This document shows positions 46,986 to 64,000 of a stretch of 64,000 nt of DNA, piece after piece. Below the pieces are notes generated by a model. That model was not told the origin of the DNA. It was given only the letters and a program-made list of their open reading frames with translations, and did no database searches. This DNA comes from Hofstenia miamia (taxonomy: Eukaryota; Xenacoelomorpha; Acoela; Hofsteniidae). Each line of letters opens with the position of its first letter. Position 1 is the stretch's first letter. Position numbers and translations under genes: made by a program. Location: positions 1,197,856 through 1,261,855 of the forward strand of contig CABFPE010000095.1 of NCBI GenBank assembly GCA_900660155.1, in the 5' to 3' direction.

Positions 46986-47254
46986 CCTGTTAGTGGTCGC
47001 CACTCACTTGAGAGTTGTCATGCACAGTGTCACCGCCTTAGCATAATTTTGCTCCCAGATAACCACTATTATTCCAAACCAGTAACACGTGCTTATAACA
47101 TTAGACTTCATTTATTCTTTGTAAACATCATATGATGCCAATAACAGCGCTGATCGGATTAATAAACAAGTCATCATATGATGCCAGTGCCGCTTTGGTA
47201 CAGTTGCGCAACAACATCATACGAGGTCGGTCATATGATGCGAATACCAACAGG
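46986..47254. mobile_element. piggyBac-like MITE, 269 bp, flanked by TTAA
   Basis: TTAA at 46982-46985 and 47255-47258 flanks inverted ends CCTGTTAGTGG and (reverse) CCTGTTGGTATTC. The interior holds three copies of TCATATGATGC. Exact TTAA duplication is the piggyBac signature. It has no transposase. A decayed relative lies at 31219-31391. Confidence 0.85.
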
Positions 47255-47258
47255 TTAA

Positions 47259-48703
47259 GATTGGACAAATGAATTGAGATGTCAAAATCAATTTTACTAA
47301 TGTCTATTGCCAGTCTTTAACTGTACTTAGTTATGAAATAGTCCCCTGATTCCTTCCTGAATCAACTAGAGAATTAATTACTTTGAGAAAGAAGTAATAT
47401 TTAAGCCTAGCCTCTATTAATTGTTCACCAATCATTCAAAAAGTCCTGTTGAGCATATTATAACAAACAGGATATTCTCGAAAATCTACTCAGGGATGAT
47501 AAAGAACAATTTTATCTATTGAAGATAAATCCCTGAAAAACTTCCAGACAGCCTAAACGGAGATGCTGCGAATTAGACCACCTCTGCAACTATATTGTTA
47601 GAAACATTATCGTGTGATATCAACGTATGGATAGAGCTTGTAGAATTGCCATCAAAAAACCATTATATATATATATATATATTTAGAAAAATCGGCTCAG
47701 ATGGGTGCATGAATAAAAAATGGATACTGCTCAGAATTTGACGAGTATCATATTCCTGGACGAGGCAAATTCTCCTTAGGTGGGTGGAATATATTATGAG
47801 GCAATCAGAGCCACCAAAGAGAATCCACTGCATATACAGAACTCATGCGTTTAAATGTGGCACTTATTAGATAATGGCGTGGAATGCTTTTAGCAAATAG
47901 AATGTGCAAAATTGTCTAAATTGATGGAGGTATGCATTCAGCAATTATGTGTAAATCTCGCGTGAGCATTTCTTGACAATCCTCAATTTTATGATTATAT
48001 TTTAACAAGATCGGCAATCTTGTGACAGATAGCGGGGCTAGCAAACAGTTTTTTAAGGAAAAGGAGGTAGCAATACTCCCCAAGTTTACGTGTATGTGTG
48101 TCTCAATACTGCTGTCCTGTTTGGAAACAAATGCAATAGTGAAATGGAATTTATTCCCTTTTACAGCAAAAATTAATTAATAGATAAAAAACATCTAAAA
48201 TATATATATGTGAAAAAGCCTGAGTTAAGTTATAAATCATTATACTCGTACAAGATTATAATTTTATCCAAAGCATTGGGCATAACTTTTTCTAAAAGCG
48301 TATTTGTGAATAGTGTCTTGCAAACTCTTAAAACGTTAAAGATTTATTCAGTCTTAAATTTCTAATCTGTTCTCCTGTAGGTTTTACCTTGATATAAACA
48401 ATAGATATTTATAAAATTAAAGCACTATATAACCTTATTAATTTATATATTTTATTAATTTGACACGCAAATATCTCTAAAACATTTATTATCCAAAGCC
48501 TGATAATTAATGCCAAAACCTTGACACTGATACCCAAACCTCACCTCTGAGAACTAATAAAATCGCCAAGGTTAATTAATGAACTTGAATTTAATAAACA
48601 TCTTCAAAATGTATAATTGATGAGGTTTACTATTTATAAACTTTTTAACATGATTTGTATAAAATAGCACCATAAATAATCATGAAAATAAAATTGGAAA
48701 TAA
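47259..48703. other. Intergenic sequence downstream of AGPS
   Basis: Contains a (TA)n run at about 47665-47682 and scattered short open stretches, none recognised. The AGPS 3' end lies at 48704 on the minus strand. I saw no clear AATAAA signal close to it. Confidence 0.5.
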
Positions 48704-60683
<11,980 letters not shown>

Positions 60684-61560
60684 TGTTTCTGAAACATAGG
60701 ATTATATAAAATTAAAATTATCTCAGACATAAGACTCAAACATTAGCAAATAAAATACATTATAAATTATAAAATGATCCAGTTGTTTAAGTGTAATGGA
60801 TAAAATGCTAAAATTTTATAAGCAAAGTTTATGAAAATTTAATCTTTAAATTTTACTGATTATTGAAAAACCAAATGTATTTCATTCATAGGACTATGTA
60901 CAAATAATAACAACAGCTTGCAGTATTTCACACAAATATGTTTGAACTAAGAAGAAAAATCGTTTTACAATAAAGTTAAACTACAAAAATATGAAATAGA
61001 AAGATAAAATTTAAAATCCAGCGCTAATTATATTAATAGTGATGTTAAACGTGATCAAATTCAAGATAAATGCAGCCACCCAAATGCACTAAGACTAACC
61101 AAAAGCTCCGTTAGCAAAAACATATGACAAGCGAACACTGCCTAGAAAACCCAAAGTCAAACGTGCTATTTGTAATTACCCGGTCCCTCAAATGACGACC
61201 ATTAGCAATTATTGGATCAGTTCTGCACAAATCTAATAAATTTTGACAGATTCTGAGCTGCTATTTTAATAATTAATACTGACGGAATTCGAACATTGAT
61301 CATATATTTCATAAAAATTTTTGTAATATTACAAAATACGCTACTAGCTCACCCAAAATAATAATGTTCTGGGACAATGAACAATCGTATTAGCTAGTAA
61401 TTGATATTTAGACAACGAATTTTAAACAAAAAGGGCCAAATTGCAAATTATAAAATAACACATTATCAATGATATCTACATCTCAGCATCAGCACTCGGC
61501 TTATGAATACGATTCACTATTAATTTAAACACCAGTAAACTCGGTCAAAATCATTTCGAC
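60684..61560 (-). promoter_or_regulatory. Presumed 5' flank of AGPS
   Basis: CpG-containing sequence upstream of the AGPS start. TTTCAG ends five bases before the ATG (AG on the minus strand at 60690-60689), a possible trans-splice acceptor or 5'-UTR intron end. No core promoter element could be assigned. Confidence 0.35.
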
Positions 61561-61611
61561 AAAAATGTATAATGTTAAACATATATTATTTAATTACTAT
61601 TTAAACAAGAT

Positions 61612-62828
61612 ATATCAACTAAATGTAGTTTCTTAAAAACACAAATAAAAATCATTTTCTATGGTGGGGTCACAAAATATTTTTAAAAAATATATTTAAT
61701 ATCTCAAAGTTCTAAGGTTCTATCATGCATGTTCAAAGTAAAATTTCAATACACACAGCAACTAAGCAATGCTGTTCAAAATCACATCAACTTTAGATGA
61801 GAAACTACAACACCTCTAAGTATGATCTATAAGAACTAACAGTAAGCATCTACAAAAAACACATATGACAATTAATAGAACACTTGCATTACAGATACAA
61901 ATCTTTCCACACTAATATGAAACAGAATAAATTCTGTCAAAAATAAGCATTTAAGAAATGTATTACAGCAACTCAAATTTAGTCAAATGCACTGTTTATG
62001 CATTCTACTCAGTGTAGCAACTATTGCAAGTCATGTAGACAGGTTCATCATTGACAATATGAAAATTCCTAACTGCATGCTGTCATTGTTCCATTCATTT
62101 ATTGTCAACACCTAAGTTTTCAAGTCAGGTTCAAGTTACTTAGGCCAAGTTCCAGTTTTTATGCTTCATGTTCAAGTTTGAGTTTTTTTAAATGAATATT
62201 CAAATCAAATTTTTTCTAATTCCAAGTTTTTTAGAAAAAAGTAAAAATTATTTTACAATAATTCCAAGCTTTATTATTTATATTTGATAAACAATTGAAA
62301 TTTAAAATATTACTTTTCCTGCAGCATTTTTTATTGAATTGATCAGTTCAAGTTTGAATTTTGAGTTTTCCAATTGAGTTTTGTTAGCTTATTTGAGTTT
62401 GAGTTCTTAACACCATGGTCAACCCTCTTTGTGCATAGAGCTTAAAATATCTACATACAAAAACTTCTAAAATCTACATTCAAAGAAAATAAAAACAGTC
62501 GAATAATTGTATTCAAATATTCAAATAATAATTTTGAGATATTAAATTTAAAACATCATTTATTTAGATGAATATTATCAATCANATATCAACTAAATGT
62601 AGTTTCTTAAAAACACAAATAAAAGTCATTTTCTATGGTGGGGTCACAAAATATTTTTAAAAAATATATTTAATATCTCAAAGTTCTAAGGTTCTATCAT
62701 GCAAAAACTTCTAAAATCTACATTCAAAGAAAATAAAAACAGTCGAATAATTGTATTCAAATATTCAAATAATAATTTTGAGATATTAAATTTAAAACAT
62801 CATTTATTTAGATGAATATTATCAATCA
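61612..62828. repeat. Duplicated blocks around a single N, differing by a 730-bp insertion
   Basis: Block A (61612-61729) recurs at 62586-62703 and block B (62460-62584) recurs at 62704-62828, almost without differences. In the first version A and B are separated by 730 bases (61730-62459). In the second they are adjacent. A lone N lies between the two versions. Confidence 0.92.
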
Positions 62829-63420
62829 AATACAAATTGCTTCATTTAAATTAAAACATAACAAGTAAAAACAAAGTATTATTTATATTTGCCTATCAAT
62901 TTGAATACCAAATGATCATATTGCTAGCCCAAATTCAAAACTTGATACAATATTCACAGTAATAATAGTTAAGCAATTCCCAGTAAACTCATGACATGCA
63001 GCAAGAATGCTTCCCAAACATTAACAAATTTCACTTAGTTCTGACTGACTGCTTTTCTAAGCACTTATTCTTCAAGCATTTATCTATTCAAGTTGTAGTA
63101 AAAAATACATTAAAAGCATTTGATCTTGGAATTAATTGTATTAAAATTATCATATAGCTTAGTTGCCCAAATTATATTACAATTCCACTAGCTTGCTGTG
63201 CACAGTGTCTGAGTAAAATAGTATTAAGCACACTGGTGAATACATTGGTCAATCAAGTTTATTAATTTTAATTTCATTAATTTTGTTGCACTTTGCAGGG
63301 TTTTTGAGTCCTCAGAATTTTAGAAACTCAAACTCAAATAAGCTCACAAACTCAAACAGAAAAACACAGAGGAGAAATCATCAATGCTCAAACTTGAACT
63401 CAATTGAAAATCCACTGGAA
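62330..63420. repeat. Imperfect inverted repeat rich in CTCAAA units
   Basis: 62330-62415 (TTTGAGTTTGAG, AGCTTATTTGAG) matches in reverse 63325-63420 (CTCAAACTCAAATAAGCT). Both are built from short CTCAAA-type oligomers. Confidence 0.6.
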
Positions 63421-64000
63421 AATACTATAACAATTGAATTATTTCATATTTCAGTTTCTTTATAAATTGCAAATACATATTTTTTAGCTTTCAAAACTTG
63501 AAATTATTACAAAATATATTACATTTTGCCCTAAAAAACTTGCAATTAGAAAAACTTAATCAAACTCAGAATTTTCTTCAAAAAAATAATCAAGCTCAAA
63601 CTCAAAGCATTAAACACAGACCAAGTAAATTGAACTTGACTAAAAAAACCCTAGTGCCTTGTAAATTTGTTAATAAAAACATGCTAAGAATGGGTATTAA
63701 GTCAAATAACAAGTATCAAATAATTTGTTTGAATAATCAAATAATTTGTTATTTCTCTTGAATGGAAATGGACTGATTTACTCACAAATGAATTTGAATG
63801 ATGAGCTTTGACTCTCAATGTTCAAATATTTATTGAAGTTTGTTTTAAGTAAATTGGTAAATTTGAATTATTATCTTGTATAATAAATATATTTAGCCTC
63901 CAGAAATACAAGAATGATTTAAAAGTATTTGTATTGCATAGCTATCAATGTTTCAGCATTAATATAACTTACTATTTTGCAATCACAAAAAATTATATTT

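Larger units (their letters stand above)
61561..64000. other. Second CpG-depleted domain
   Basis: By eye, no CG dinucleotide from about 61561 to 62490 and none from about 62744 to the window end. The sequence is rich in CTCAAA/TTTGAG oligomers. No gene was recognised. A block is duplicated around a single N at 62585. Confidence 0.8.

Noticed and set aside
60695-60697. An upstream ATG as the AGPS start
   Set aside because: It is out of frame with the conserved AGPS exons; the ATG at 60683-60681 joins exon 2 in frame.

Overview
This is an AT-rich window of an animal nuclear genome. It carries two intron-rich host genes, both on the minus strand, in a dense background of mobile-element remains. 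Very short introns (down to 39 nt) occur beside multi-kilobase ones. That pattern, plus a peroxisomal synthase ending in SKL, suggests a small invertebrate and is compatible with a nematode. The sequence alone does not fix the species.

Gene 1 (28182 down to 3083) is a complete ubiquitin-specific protease of the USP20/USP33 type. Seventeen exons join to 830 codons plus stop: ZnF-UBP, a split catalytic domain with Cys, His and Asp boxes, then two DUSP domains. Gene 2 (60683 down to 48704) is a complete alkyldihydroxyacetonephosphate synthase (AGPS, ether-lipid synthesis). Seventeen exons join to 593 codons plus stop. Of the 32 introns, 31 end in TAG. The genes share no pathway that I can see.

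Layout. 1-3.1 kb: sequence downstream of USP, with a long-inverted-repeat element. 3.1-28.2 kb: USP, whose large introns hold a hAT 3' end, two broken Tc1/mariner transposases (the second beside a 371-bp assembly gap), a piggyBac-like element with a hAT-type MITE inside it, a decayed BED/hAT transposase, and a LINE with a long open reverse-transcriptase frame. 28.4-41 kb: a domain almost free of CpG dinucleotides. It contains a decayed LINE split by a ~6-kb element with long inverted ends. 41-47.3 kb: a second LINE split by a foldback palindrome with a target duplication, a Penelope-like element with a GIY-YIG domain, and a TTAA-flanked MITE. 48.7-60.7 kb: AGPS, with a LINE scrap and nested hAT-type elements in its introns. 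61.56-64 kb: CpG-poor sequence again, with a duplicated block at a single N that looks like a haplotype or assembly artefact.

The strongest unexplained signals are the sharp CpG-free domains outside the genes, the near-uniform TAG splice acceptors, and the palindromic element carrying promoter-like motifs. No RNA gene, CRISPR array or bacterial-type operon was seen. Exon boundaries were worked out by hand from splice sites, reading frame and family alignment from memory.
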